The notes beneath the pieces were generated by a model, which had not been told where the DNA came from, searched no databases, and saw only the letters and a list, made by a program, of their open reading frames with translations. Shown piece after piece: positions 1-11,206 of a stretch of DNA of 64,000 bases. The position numbers were made by a program, and so were the translations under genes. Position 1 is the first letter of the stretch, and the number at the start of each line of letters is the position of its first letter. The stretch lies in the NCBI GenBank assembly GCA_015179025.1, contig WHUX01000029.1, positions 248,001 to 312,000 on the forward strand. The letters run 5' to 3'. The stretch is from Terfezia claveryi. Its lineage: Eukaryota; Ascomycota; Pezizomycetes; Pezizales; Pezizaceae.

Positions 1-797
1 TTCCAAACTTTGGCGCTTGTGGTGGTAAGACATCAGGGTAACTCTATGATACACTAGAGTCCACTCTCAACGATGATACCCGCTATTTATTTGATAATAA
101 GGTTCTAGTCCTATTCGATCGCCGTTCAAATAAAAAAGATTCCAGTATGTAGGTCCAGGTGGCCGAATGCCAGGCCAGTGTACGAGTCGGCCCTTTGATC
201 TCTCTAACTCAGGAGATTAAGTCGTTCCATACAAATGTTAGCAGGTAGTTTTATTATGAACGGGAAAGTGTAAAAGGCGTTACCCTGAAGCAAATCTAGT
301 TTACTCAGCCGCGCACCCAATAATTACCTAATTCGAAAGCAACTTCAGAAGGTACCAGTATTTTACCTGAACCCCTTTTGTTTGTCTTCTCTGTGGTAAC
401 AGTATAGGGAGTAGCCTTCGTCGACTATCGCCAGGAAAGATCTAAATTGTACTCTCAGTGACCACTTTCCATTCTTCATTATCTTTAGGAATCATACGAC
501 ATACATCCACTGATAAGCACATGGAGAAGATCCTCGCCCTGTGGTTTTTTTTATTTAGGGAAACAAGAGGAATCGCAGTATAAAGGTAAAACAACATAAA
601 ACACAGAAACCCAGAGCTGCCACATACGCAAACTTCTTAGATCTTGTTAAAACTAGCAGGTACCCCAAGGCATCACTTCACCGCTGCAGAACCCAAGGAA
701 CAACCAATAAAGCGATAAGCAAGTACAAATATTCCTCGCAAAGTGGATTCTGAGTAGATTTGATACCCGAAACACTTCTGTCGTAAGGCATGGCAAT
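1..797. other. intergenic, no gene seen
   Basis: Spacer downstream of the SUB2 stop codon. All frames are broken by stops and I recognise no RNA gene, repeat or coding fragment. The part next to 797 presumably holds the SUB2 3' UTR. Confidence 0.5.
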
Positions 798-2702
798 CTA
801 TGTGTTCATGTAGCTAATGTAAATGTTAGATTTATAAAGTACATCAGGGAAACGAGGAAACTTACGTGGATGCGTCAATTCCATCTTCTGGGAATGGGTC
901 CAGGGAAACCTCAAATCTCTCCATAATCTTATCCATAACCTCGGCGTCCTCCTTTGATGAAACGAACGAGATACTCAAACCCTTCGTACCAAAACGGCCA
1001 GCACGTCCAACTCGGTGAAGGTAGGTATCAGGGTCGGAGGGAAGATCATAGTTGATGGCCAAGTTAATCCGTTCGATGTCGATACCTCGCCCGAAGACAT
1101 CGGTGGCGACACAAATCCGCTTATTGAACTCCTTGAATTGCTTGTATCGTGCAATACTAGAAACAAGGACATTAATACTTGCAGACAAGAGGAGACAAAG
1201 TCGAGTAGACATACCGCTCTTCTTGAGATACTCCACTGTGGACTGCGATACTCGGGAAATTACATTCATTCAACAACCTGTTAAGCTCGTTCGCTCTCAA
1301 GGTACTCTTGACAAAGATGATGACCTGGTTAAACTCCAACTGGTCCAACAATTCATTCAGCTTTCTATTTTTCTCCTGCTCCTCGAGCTTGATGTAGTAT
1401 TGCTGAAGACCGTGCAGAGTGAGTTTCGTTTCATCATCGACATAGATTTCGAGTGGATTTTGCATAAACTTCTTGCAAATTGGGCGGACATCTTGGGAGA
1501 GCGTAGCACTAAACATCATCACCTGTTTTTGTTGAGGGGTTGCACGGAAGATCTCCTGTACATCTCTTCTCATATCTGTTGATTGGTTAGTGTTGCGCAA
1601 GAGCTTTGGCGAGGGAGGGGTAATAAATACCAATTTGCTCCAGCATCTTATCACACTCATCTAAGACAAAAACCTTCACACTTCCTAATCTAAGATACTT
1701 ATCACGTACCAACGCGTTGAGACGTCCAGGAGTCGCCACAATGATGTGTGGGTGTTGATCCTTGTTCTTTAGGACTTCGATATCTTTCTGCATTGGTGTT
1801 CCTCCATAGAAGACGGCGGTGCGCACTTGCGGCATGTATTTACTGAATCGGGCATATTCGTTCTTGATTTGATATGCAAGCTCACGTGTGTGACACATCA
1901 CGAGTACGGAAACTTCTCCGGCAACAGGATCGACCTGTTGGAGTGTTGTAAGAACGAATACTGCAGTTTTCCCGAGACCGGATTTCGCCTGGCAAAGGAC
2001 ATCGGTACCGAGTACGGATTGAGGAATGCAAACTTGCTGAACTGTAGTGAGAACCCGAGAAGTTATGTTAACCGCGTATTCCTTTCCATCTCCGCGTATA
2101 CTAATAAACAACGTGACGAACAAAGCAAAGGCGATTGAAGATGATGATGTGGCGTCCTCGCGTCTCTTTGTTCTCCTCGCCCCCCCAAATCACCATGGTG
2201 GCAAGCAACCTGACCACTGATATGATATCAATAGGGATGTGCCCTGTAGGCCCCAACAACGACTGCCACGAATAGTGACAGGCAGAGTTATATCAAGATA
2301 TAATGGATGGGTTTTGGTGCATTGGAGAACGCTTCTTTCTGTCGGTGGGGACGAGCGAGGACGAACGACGTAAAGATGAGGAGGACGCCAACCAAGCGGA
2401 GATAATGACATAGAGAGTAGGGAGGATGTAATTTTCTAGTATAGGAGGAAAAATGACTGACCCTCGGAGGGATGCTCGAACCCGCAGTCGGTGATAGCAC
2501 GTAAAAGCTCTGGTTTTAATAGGAAATCTCGAAATCCGGTTGAGTGAATGCCAACATATGATCCCTTCTTGTCTGAAGCTGTGGCTCCTGATGGAACCAA
2601 ATCTTTCTTTACAGTAGTAACGCCATTGACAGCAGACGTCGGCACCTTTGTTGTCTCAAGCTCCTCGTCGGAATAGTCGATCAAATCTTCCTCGCCCGAC
2701 AT
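798..2702 (-). CDS. SUB2: ATP-dependent RNA helicase Sub2 (UAP56), DECD-box
   Basis: Nuclear DEAD-box ATPase of spliceosome assembly and TREX-coupled mRNA export. Exons on the minus strand: 2702-2462, 2041-1631, 1575-1215, 1156-866, 813-798, joining to 439 residues (yeast Sub2 446). Visible motifs: N-terminal acidic [21 protein letters not shown] before the Q-motif region; Walker A AKSGLGKT near residue 100; DECD in place of DEAD near 208; SAT near 241; [10 protein letters not shown] near 390. The open frame runs into a TAA just past GIDAST, but that TAA lies in a GTAAGT donor. Splicing a 52-nt intron with a CTAAC branch site gives the conserved tail GIDASTYMNT. The first intron is 420 nt, while the other three are 52-58 nt. 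The start fits the family N terminus. Confidence 0.96.
2042..2461 (-). other. long first intron of SUB2 (420 nt)
   Basis: Donor GTCAGT and acceptor ACTACAG join HPSE to [10 protein letters not shown] in frame. It is about seven times longer than the other introns of this gene. It contains stops in all forward frames of the gene, so retention would truncate the protein before the Walker A motif. Confidence 0.85.
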
Positions 2703-3075
2703 AATTGAAAAAAATCACGAGCTGATGACGAATAGGAGTGGGGATAATAGTAAGGTCCTTAAGCCGAAGGCCTAATTGGTCGTAAAGGGGCGTAAATAGC
2801 AGTAAAAAGGACGATACGTGGATATTGTGATGAGTAGAGGTTGCCTGGACTGAGGAAGGAGAGGTGATGAAAGGTTTCGTTGGCGAAGAACAGAATAAAG
2901 CCAGCAACTAGTCAGCCTTAGCCTAGGAGTCACCCCTAACCCTTGAATGACTAAGCAAATTGTAAGGAATAGTCAGCCACGTGATGGTCTCTGAATGAAC
3001 CGTGTTAAAATTACTTCAATGCTTCATTGATCAAGTTTCCATAGCCTAAGAAGTCTAAAGTACCTCCGAGGGTCT

Positions 3076-3112
3076 AGTCAAGCCTAGTCTGGCCGGCACC
3101 GGAAGTCAAGCC
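3076..3112 (+). mobile_element. micro-insertion with 9-bp target duplication
   Basis: AGTCAAGCC (3076-3084) and AGTCAAGCC (3104-3112) are perfect 9-bp direct repeats. They flank a 19-nt insert, TAGTCTGGCCGGCACCGGA (3085-3103). The TAG terminus abuts the left copy. Confidence 0.7.
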
Positions 3113-3495
3113 GACTATTAAGTACTTAACATACATAGTCCGATCCGACGATTTTCCTAATATTAGCATAATGTCACACTTTACAGTACCGAGCGATATT
3201 GAGTAAGTACGCAATGATCCAAGCTCCTACAGACTTGTCTCTCACAGCTTATCTAGGCACGAGATCAAGTCAGGTTCTAAGTGTTCACAGTAGATGCACA
3301 GGGGGTCTTCAGTCTCAAATAATGCGGTATTAGTGGCGCGCGAGTGTAAATAAACTTTGATACTCGCTAGTCTCGTAACTCAGATTATGCCTATCACCAT
3401 TTTTAAATGCGAGATTGATAGTCACGTCATTAGGACGGTCCAGAGTCGAGACTACTTACATAGCAGTACGGTTCACAGAGGAGGGTCATGCAACA

Positions 3496-3518
3496 GGTTG
3501 GCACAAGCCCCTCCACAG
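3496..3518 (+). repeat. partial copy of the extended TAGTCTGG motif
   Basis: GGTTGGCACAAGCCCCTCCA matches the inner part of the motifs at 12586 and 31092 but lacks the TAGTCT terminus. No flanking duplication is seen. Confidence 0.45.
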
Positions 3519-3530
3519 TCTGAGTTGTAA

Positions 3531-3552
3531 CTGTTTAGCTAGTCTGTTTAGC
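3531..3552 (+). mobile_element. footprint: TAGT between 9-bp direct repeats
   Basis: CTGTTTAGC (3531-3539) and CTGTTTAGC (3544-3552) flank only TAGT. This has the same architecture as the longer micro-insertions and may be the minimal retained terminus, but a 22-bp site alone could also be a chance duplication. Confidence 0.45.
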
Positions 3553-4838
3553 GAAAAATTCCTGCTACCTTCTAGAACTACGTTCCTACTTATAGTGGCG
3601 TGACTATACTTACGCCTGCCAACAGGATTCTGTGAACGAGATCACATGTCACCTAGTTCGACGTTGCCAAGGTTCCCCACTATAAATAAGATGTCGGCAA
3701 CGTTTATTCAGCTTCTGCATAAAGGTTCTATCTAGTTCCATAATGGTAAACACATCTGCTAATTAACCTTTAGGTGACAACCCTTTTTAAAGCGCGGGTT
3801 TAACTCTTTTAAAGTGCTAGCCCCTTGTAGAGTTATATTCTGTATAGTAAGAAAGCTATCCCTTATATCTTACCGTGAGAAAACCTAGTCCTGACATGAG
3901 CGTAGCAACCAGTTGGCCTCCCTGCAAATCGGATGTTCCGCAAGACTTGCATACAGACTTACAGGCTTGAAATTCAGGAACGGGCCAGAGGCGCCACCTC
4001 CGTTGATCGATCCCTGCAGGAAGTGTGACTACTTAAGCTGTTTAGAGATGTCGAGTTTGTGAACTGTGAACTAGGTGTTGGGTAGGTAATGCTAGATCAG
4101 TCTAGTCTTATTGAGTTGTTTTTTGTTTGGTTTGTTTGGACTGGTTTGATGTAAGCGGGTTACTATAGATAAAAAGTCCGGCCCAACATCGGCAAACCCC
4201 GTGACGGCACGTTCCTTCTTGATTCAGTTGGCAGTTGTACGAGAAATTAACAAACAGCTACATGTACCGAACATACCATTCTAACTACCAGACTACCGTG
4301 CATTCTACAAACAGACATGCAACTCAATTTTATCATTTACCGTTTTCAGCCCATTTTGAAGTGGCAACTAGCCCTATCAGGGAAATTTAGGTTCTGTAAG
4401 GCCTAGAAGTGGATATCTTGGCATTTGCGATGACGTACGATCACCCGAAACTGGAGCTTCCTTTGGCCCCAAACGCAAGTAAACTTATCTGACTTATGCA
4501 TTGGCGCATCTCTGCCTCCATCTGGGTACCGGTAGATCTGTCTCCAGTTAGTTGCAATTGTCATGTATGCGGGCCCCCCGCGCCATCTCAACTTCTCTGG
4601 GGCAGCTTTTGGCCTAGTACAACGAATCAGTGCATATGCTGAGAGTGGCGAAGAAGCTCCGAGTAGAGATGTATCCCAGCCAATACTGCTTTGAGTTTAA
4701 AGATTTCGATGGTGGAATTTTTTCTGCATAGATGCTTTATGTGGAGCCCAGTTGATTTACCCCTACAGTTTTTCCCTATCGCTGGCACAGGTGACCGAGA
4801 ACCAACCCATCACTCGCCCTGGATTATATTTGCTTAAG

Positions 4839-4871
4839 CTTGAAACCCTAGTCTGGTTGGCACTTGAAACC
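4839..4871 (+). mobile_element. micro-insertion with 9-bp target duplication
   Basis: CTTGAAACC is repeated perfectly at 4839-4847 and 4863-4871. It flanks the 15-nt insert CTAGTCTGGTTGGCA. Confidence 0.75.
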
Positions 4872-5844
4872 ATGTGAAGTAAGCCTGTTGGAGATGAGAT
4901 TTTGTGGAACGGTAGACGCACGTTATATGTGCCGAGTGCCTGATTGCGACTTTTTTTCCTGGATCGCGTACTTACTCTCGCACTTCCAGGTACCACTTCA
5001 CTGCACCTCCATAACCGCTCTGTGATTTCTCGCCCTCGCCATCTCTGCCTCCGGCCTACGAGGTCACCGTTCCGGACGCGTAATGCGTGCTGCAGGAGCT
5101 TTGCAATCCATCTCCATGTGTGCAGTAGCACCGCACAGGACGGCTTGCGATATCTGCTGCTGTCTCTCGCGGCAGCCTACCTAGACCTGGGGGGGTGAGA
5201 TAGGTACATAGGTAGGCAGGATAGTAGGCAGTAGTAGGGCAGGCCGGGTTTGGTTTTTTTTCCTTGCGCACTCAAGCTGCTACCTAGCCTGCTCGTCTGC
5301 AACGCACTTACGTTGCGGTGCATCCTTGGATCGCAACCTGTCGTGGCCCCTCGTTCGCGCGGCGGTCCCCTCAGCAGCACCGGCGTTTCCCTGAAGCCAA
5401 AGCCAAGTGCCTCCAGATTCTATTCTTACTCTCTCACATTCTAAAAAATAAACCCCCCATTTCTTACCAGTGCTAAAGTGCTGTTCCGCCTCTCCCTTGT
5501 CCTGCAACCTCTCGCTGCTGCTGCTTCAACTTTCCTTGTCCATCCCTCATTTTCTGAAACGGCACCATCAACAATCGGGCTGGTCATTGACGACCACTTC
5601 TTAGGCCTCGTACGTTAGCCCAGCACCGGTATCTCCGGTCTTTTTTCTTTGCTTACTGACCTGTCCACACTTATCTTTGTCAGTTCCTCTCACTCACGAA
5701 GTTGAATCGGCCTTTCACTCGCTTTTGTCATCGTTTTTCAGATACCAACGCTCGTTTTGGCATTCAGTTGACGATTTGAGTTCAAGTGGGAACTTTAGTA
5801 CACCTCAACCAAACATACAAACCAACAGCTATCCACACCTACAC

Positions 5845-8414
5845 ATGGCACCATCTGCGTCTCCCCGGTTACGGGTTTTATCTGGTATGTTAGGACTGCA
5901 ACTATTCAATTCTAGGCTGCCCTGCTAATTTTAATCTTCAGTTGGTGGAAACGCCGTTTCGGCATTTTTATCTTGGAGGTTACAGGCGACCAATGCTTGC
6001 GATGTGACCTTGGTTTGGAAATCTGGTTTCGAAGTAGTCTCTCAATACGGAATCTCCTTTAAGTAGACAACCTGATGTGGTTACAATTCTATTTATAGCT
6101 AATTCTGGACAAGGTCAAAACAGCTTGGGAATGAGCGGTTCAAGCCTCGTTCTGGTTTGTGCTACATTCTCTCTACCCCTTTTCCCTAATCTAACAAAGA
6201 TATCAGTCGTTCGATCCCCCGAAGATGCTGCATGCGCCGGAGGTTTTGACTACATTTTGCTATGTATCAAAGCACTTCCGGATGTTTACGACCTAGCAGC
6301 CGTCATCGAGTCTGTCGTTACACCACAGCATACCTGCATTCTCGTCAACACAACCAATTCTTTGGGCATAGAACCATTCCTTCAGACACGATACCCAAGC
6401 AATGTAATATTATCGCTCGTTTCTGGAGCGAACATAAGCCAGGTGGGCCCTAGTGATTTTGAGCATCTGGGGAATTCCGATGTATGGGTGGGGTCGACAA
6501 TAAAAAACTCAGAAATACCTACTAGTGTTCAGATGGATATGGCGGAAGCTTTGGCATTGACTCTTATCTCCGGCAATGTTGAATGTCATGTTTCTGCAAA
6601 TATTCGGCAGCAGCAATGGGAAAAGATGATTGGGTAAGTGAAAATGTTGTTTGCTACTTATATGGCCTCTGACGAATCTTTGCATATAGGCCAATCGCGT
6701 TTCATCCTCTAAGTGTACTGCTAGATTCACCAAATCATATAGCCATGCTGGAAAAACCAGGTATCAGGAAATTGGTCAATGACTTGGTCGAGGAGCTTAT
6801 CAGTATCGCTACTGCAGAGGGGAGTAAATTTCCAGACGATTTCAAAACTAAGATATTGGAGACCATGGCTCAGCCTTCAGATCATCAGAGTACCATGTAC
6901 CAGGACTATACCAGTCGGCGTCCAATGGAAATTGAAGTATATCTTGGTTCTCCAATAAAGATTGCCCAGCTGGTGGGTGTGAAAGCACCTCATTGTGAAA
7001 CTCTTTACAGTGTTCTCCACCATATAAATCAGGCCAATCAGGCAAAATCCCCGAATTCTTCTCCACCATCGACTGCGACACCGCCTTCCTCACGGCAAGT
7101 TCCGCCTCGTACCCAAATGAGCATCCGGGGGAAGCCACCCTCAAATCAGGGGCCATCGCCGGGGCCTCCGGGTAGGCGACCGCCTCCTGGAATGAATGGG
7201 GGGCCACATCTATCAAACGGCCATGGAGGAAGAGTTCATGGCGGCTATTCACCGAAACCACCGTCAAATGGAATCTCTAGGAGAAATTCCTTTGAGAATG
7301 ATCTCGAAGAATTTGGACATATAGCGATGTATGGGGATAGTTTAGAAGCTGACGATAGCCACTATCTTCCCGATGGTGGGGTGGGTCATCAAGGTCACAT
7401 GGGGGGGAACACGGCCGCCCCCGAGGCCAGTCAGCGGAAGAGTTGGCACTACGGGAACGTGAATTGGCTCTCAGGAGAAGGGAATTGGAGCTGAGGGAGC
7501 ACGATCTGATGAGGCGCAGTGAGGGAGCTAGCCGAGGACATGGGCGTGGTGGACCAGGAAGTGGGACCCGGAGGCAGAGTCAAATATATGAGGATGATGA
7601 TGACGAGGATGATGTTTACTATGACAATGGCCCGTTACCTCCATCAGTGGACCCTGATACTATCGACATGATGAGCGTAACGTCTAGGCGCAATAGGCGT
7701 GTACCGAGTGCTGGAAATTTGAGGAACATGGATCCTGGTGCGGTTCCCGCTTCACGAGGTCTACGACATCCAATGGCAAATCAACGGCCAGCAGCGATAA
7801 GAAATCGGACAAGCGCAAGACTAGTCAGTGAAATTCCTTCACTACACGACAATATATTAGAGAATCCTTTGATGGGTTATTCATCAAACAGATATGGCAC
7901 TGTTGATAGAAAGATGCTACACGATACGTCTCGGGCGAATTCATTATCTGCGACTCGTTTAGGAGATATAGGAGATGATCCGGCGTTTTCAAATCTGGGA
8001 CAGCGTGGTGGCCCATATCCAGTCCATGGATCTATGCCACGTCAAGGTGGACCACCTCCAAATATGAGGCCGAGCGGAACCCCAGGCCCTGGGAATGGTT
8101 ATCTGCCAGATACACGCGGCAGGGGGCCACCACATGGTCGGCCGCCGGTGCGACAGTCCATGCCACGCTATCTTCCTGGCCCTGGCGAACTGCAAATTCC
8201 GTCTCAAGTGGATCACCACAATTATGATCCTGTAAGCCAATCCCATCTGAATATTGGTCCACCAAGTAACAAAAACCGAAGCACGACGGGTAGTGCTAGC
8301 GCCAGCGCAGGCAGTGGGGACAGCGGCAGTGGCGTCAGTGCCCTCCTTGATTCCGAAAACTCAGCCTACAGCAGCTCCAGTAGCCTAGACAGAAAGGCCG
8401 GATATATCAAATGA
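5845..8414 (+). CDS. ketopantoate reductase-like (ApbA/PanE family) protein with disordered C-terminal extension
   Basis: Exons: 5845-5884, 5942-6062, 6114-6154, 6207-6633, 6690-8414, with GT..AG introns of 51-57 nt. The N-terminal Rossmann segment begins LRVLSVGGNAVSAFLSWRL. It is followed by LGNERFKPR, the central stretch CIKALPDVYDLAAVIESV and the helical C-terminal domain (NIRQQQWEKMIGPIAFHPLS). This resembles the fungal family that includes S. pombe Mug72; its in vivo substrate is not established here. After about residue 400 the chain is Pro/Gly/Ser-rich with a charged helix (LALRERELALRRRELELRE). The frame changes near the G7 tract 7401-7407: one more G gives a continuous 784-residue protein. 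A tiny intron is the alternative but shows no branch site. Confidence 0.85.
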
Positions 8415-9254
8415 GCGCAACATCTAGGGACGAGTCGCGACTATAGACCACTGGTGTATCTTGTATATGATGCCGCGATGCTAGCATCACTGCATTGTTT
8501 ATTCGTTGATTTCAATCTTACAGTTCCTATCTTAACCACTGGTTGTCATTATGAAGGAATGTTAAAGGCAGCCAATTGCAGGTGGGGTGTTGGTGCATCG
8601 GGTTCTCGTATAAATTGTTTGCTTTTCTTTGGGTTGGGTGGTCGAATACATGGTGTCATGATGGATTTCGCCGGGGGGGTTTCCATATTTTGTTTTTTGT
8701 CGTATATCAACTCGCTCGTGCTCCTCGCACACGAGACAATTTTTCTTCTGATGATCATCTTGTACTTTTCCAGAAAAGAGTACGCAGAGTCTTTTTACTC
8801 ACCTTCTTTGCGTATAACCCTTTTCATTATTAGTCTTAGTGGTCATAATTATACCCCGAGCTTGAGATTTATTATACCCTCTTCTCTGGACTTTGCTTAG
8901 TACCTAATTTTACTTGCTGAAAAATGTGTCGAATATACGGTTGTAACAACTTATATACTCTTTGTGCCCTCTTTTCATTAGATGATGTGACTTCATGGGT
9001 TACCCTCTACAGCTATGATACTGAACTTCAAAACATAAACTAAGTAAGGTACGTGGTTATCTAGTGGTCTATAGTGTATTAAGTAATCAATGTATATTTA
9101 ACAATTATGGATTCTTATACAGGTGATAATCCTCATTATGTAAGTATACCTTATCAAAAAATCAATCCCCTTATGATATCTATCTACGTGGGAATCATGA
9201 AAAAGTCATCATATCCATGTTAAAGTCCCGCCAATAGTATATTATAGCTATATT
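8415..9254. other. intergenic between convergent genes
   Basis: 3' flanks of the reductase-like gene and of the phosphatase gene. AT-rich from about 8900. The ORF at 8454-8900 is hydrophobic and T-rich without recognisable features, so I do not call it. Confidence 0.5.
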
Positions 9255-11206
9255 TCACGTCACATGCACTCTCCCCGGTTGCCTCAAGAACGTTAGTCTA
9301 TCAGGCGCCCACTCGGGTAACCCACAAGTCTTTCTAAAATCACCGCCCATGCTCCCTCGTTCAGCCACATGTGCCATGAGCCTGTCCAAAGGACAACTCT
9401 CCCCTGGCCCCGAGTCACATCCGGGGAGTGCCACGATCCCGTCGTTGACGTTAAAGCGGATGAACACACCAGCTTGAGAATCGTGGCTAGGGTCGGCTGA
9501 GCAAACCATACGCTGAAGAAGGATACGTCCGCCCATAGGGACAATCTGCGAGGTTCTCCACCGCCGGTTGGTATAGACTTCATCGGTGGGAAGTTTTTTT
9601 TCATCGTCAAAGAGCCCTAGGGCAGCAAGCATGGGGATAATATCACCGTCGTGGCCACTGGCAAAAGGGCGCGTTAGTATTATATATAAGAACTGGTGTG
9701 GGTAACAACCAACGTACAAACTAAGGAACACAGGGCCTGCTTCAGGGCCCTTCTGAATCAAGTTTGCGGTAGCGTTGAGCCAGAGCCAGCCCATTGCCAT
9801 TGCATATGGATTTCCAGGGCCGGCGCGGTAGAAATGAATGACATCACGGGCATATTCGAATTTCAGCCATTCGTCTTGAGTAAAGACATTGCACCATTTG
9901 CTGCTACCTCGAACTGTGGTTTCAAAGCCGCACATTTCTTGCATGCTGTAGATCTCAGAGTCTGGAGGTGGGTTAGCCCCGGCGTTGAGTCAGTCCATAA
10001 GGGAGTACGGACCAGTAAACTCGAATCCGGGGTTCTCCTCCTCAAGCCGTTTTGCAATGGCTGGTAGGTATGTAGACCTATACTTGAATAGCATCTGCTC
10101 CCCAAGAATACGTCCAGTCTCTAGATCCTCAAGGTATTTCGTGCAGGTATCACTAATATGGACATTAGACTTTGTATTTACGGGTCTACATTGTCCCTTA
10201 CCCAGGAGTTAACGTATTTCCACCCTTGTCCGCCGCCTCCGAAATGATCTCCAGCTTTGCTCTTCCAGACTGTTCGTAGTCTAGCCCAAAGAAACCCGCG
10301 CCGAAGTACTTGGCAGTATCAACAACTCGGTCTGCCTCAGAAGCCCAGAATAATGTGGGAGGCGGATGAAGAGTAGTATCGTTCCAGAGGTGGTGATACC
10401 GGGTTCGAAATTTCACACCAGTCCCGAATGCCTCGAGAGTCCCAGCATAGGGTCCTGTTGTCGTGAGTTGCTCGAAATGCTGATGAGGAGCTGCTAGGAA
10501 GTATACGATTAATACATGAGAAATTGGACATAAGCATAGACTGCGCCTTACCATGAGAGAAATAGTCCCAATGGTTCATGAAGGTAAGGGCCCCTCTCAT
10601 TTCCCTTCCGTTGGATTTTATCCGCTCCACCAACGCAATCATGCCTGCCCCGGTGACCTTAAAATTAGTTGGAGTTCAGAAGTGTGATTTGCTTTTAATG
10701 CCCGTATGTAGTCAACTTACGTTCGCCAGCATTTTGAGTTGGATATCTCTCGCCATGTCGTGACATCTTTTTTTGTCAGCTCGCGACCCCTGAATCACAA
10801 CAAAAAGCAAAAATCCTACCATATGGATCATGTCTATTTTGCACCCATTGGGGATGGCAATTCCTCCATCAACGACACCTTCGATTTTGGGTATCCATGG
10901 TCCATTTCCTCCCAGATGGTAAAGTATGTTCCATTGAGTGCTTAGTTTATCAGTTGCCTGTTGCTTAACGAACTTGAATGGCGGAATCAGATGAAGTGGA
11001 AACGACTGGGGTAAGAGGAGTAGTAGTATTGATGCTGCGAAGCAAAAGAAGGACAAGGCCAGGACGAAATATACTCCCATTCTGACCAACAAAGAACTGC
11101 AGCGCCTTGACGGCAAAAACATGTCGCTACTCTCCGAATATGCTGGCAGCTTCAGTCGACAGCCGTCGTCGTCGCTGGCGCTTTTCTCCTGAAGTACAGC
11201 AGGCAT
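9255..11206 (-). CDS. histidine acid phosphatase (phytase-like), membrane-anchored, with in-frame TGA
   Basis: Two-domain histidine phosphatase: phosphomonoester hydrolysis through a phosphohistidine. Exons on minus: 11206-10820, 10766-10721, 10644-10552, 10490-10202, 10152-9718, 9657-9255, coding 550 codons. Residues 43-66 form one hydrophobic segment with no obvious cleavage site, so a type II membrane anchor is likely. The catalytic motif SRHGERYPT (His133) is created only by splicing out the intron at 10767-10819. The second motif GHDGDIIP (His419-Asp420) is created by the GTACGT..CCAG intron. Paired cysteines and N-glycosylation sequons are present. Codon 326 (9990-9992) is TGA inside an otherwise continuous conserved stretch, LMD-stop-LNAGANPPPDSE, where Trp would fit. 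The gene is therefore a recent pseudogene, has a base error, or is read through. Confidence 0.85.
9990..9992 (-). other. in-frame TGA within the phosphatase exon
   Basis: Frame checked from the preceding splice junction: 10151 minus 9992 is 159, a multiple of 3. No GT donor or AG acceptor pair nearby removes it while keeping the flanking residues. Confidence 0.85.

Larger units (their letters stand above)
2703..5844. other. long spacer with micro-insertions and a pyrimidine-rich leader
   Basis: No supported gene over about 3.1 kb. It contains three direct-repeat-flanked micro-insertions (3076-3112, 3531-3552, 4839-4871) and a relative of their motif (3496-3518). From about 5440 to 5840 the plus strand is C/T-rich, as expected for the promoter and leader of the downstream gene. 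Short ORFs here have no protein-like composition that I recognise. Confidence 0.55.

Noticed and set aside
8454..8900. 148-residue hydrophobic ORF downstream of the reductase-like gene
   Set aside because: T-rich 3' flank; Phe/Leu/Ser bias follows from base composition.
9990..10152. An extra intron to remove the phosphatase TGA
   Set aside because: No acceptable GT donor exists between the conserved residues on either side, and the frame continues conserved sequence directly through the codon.
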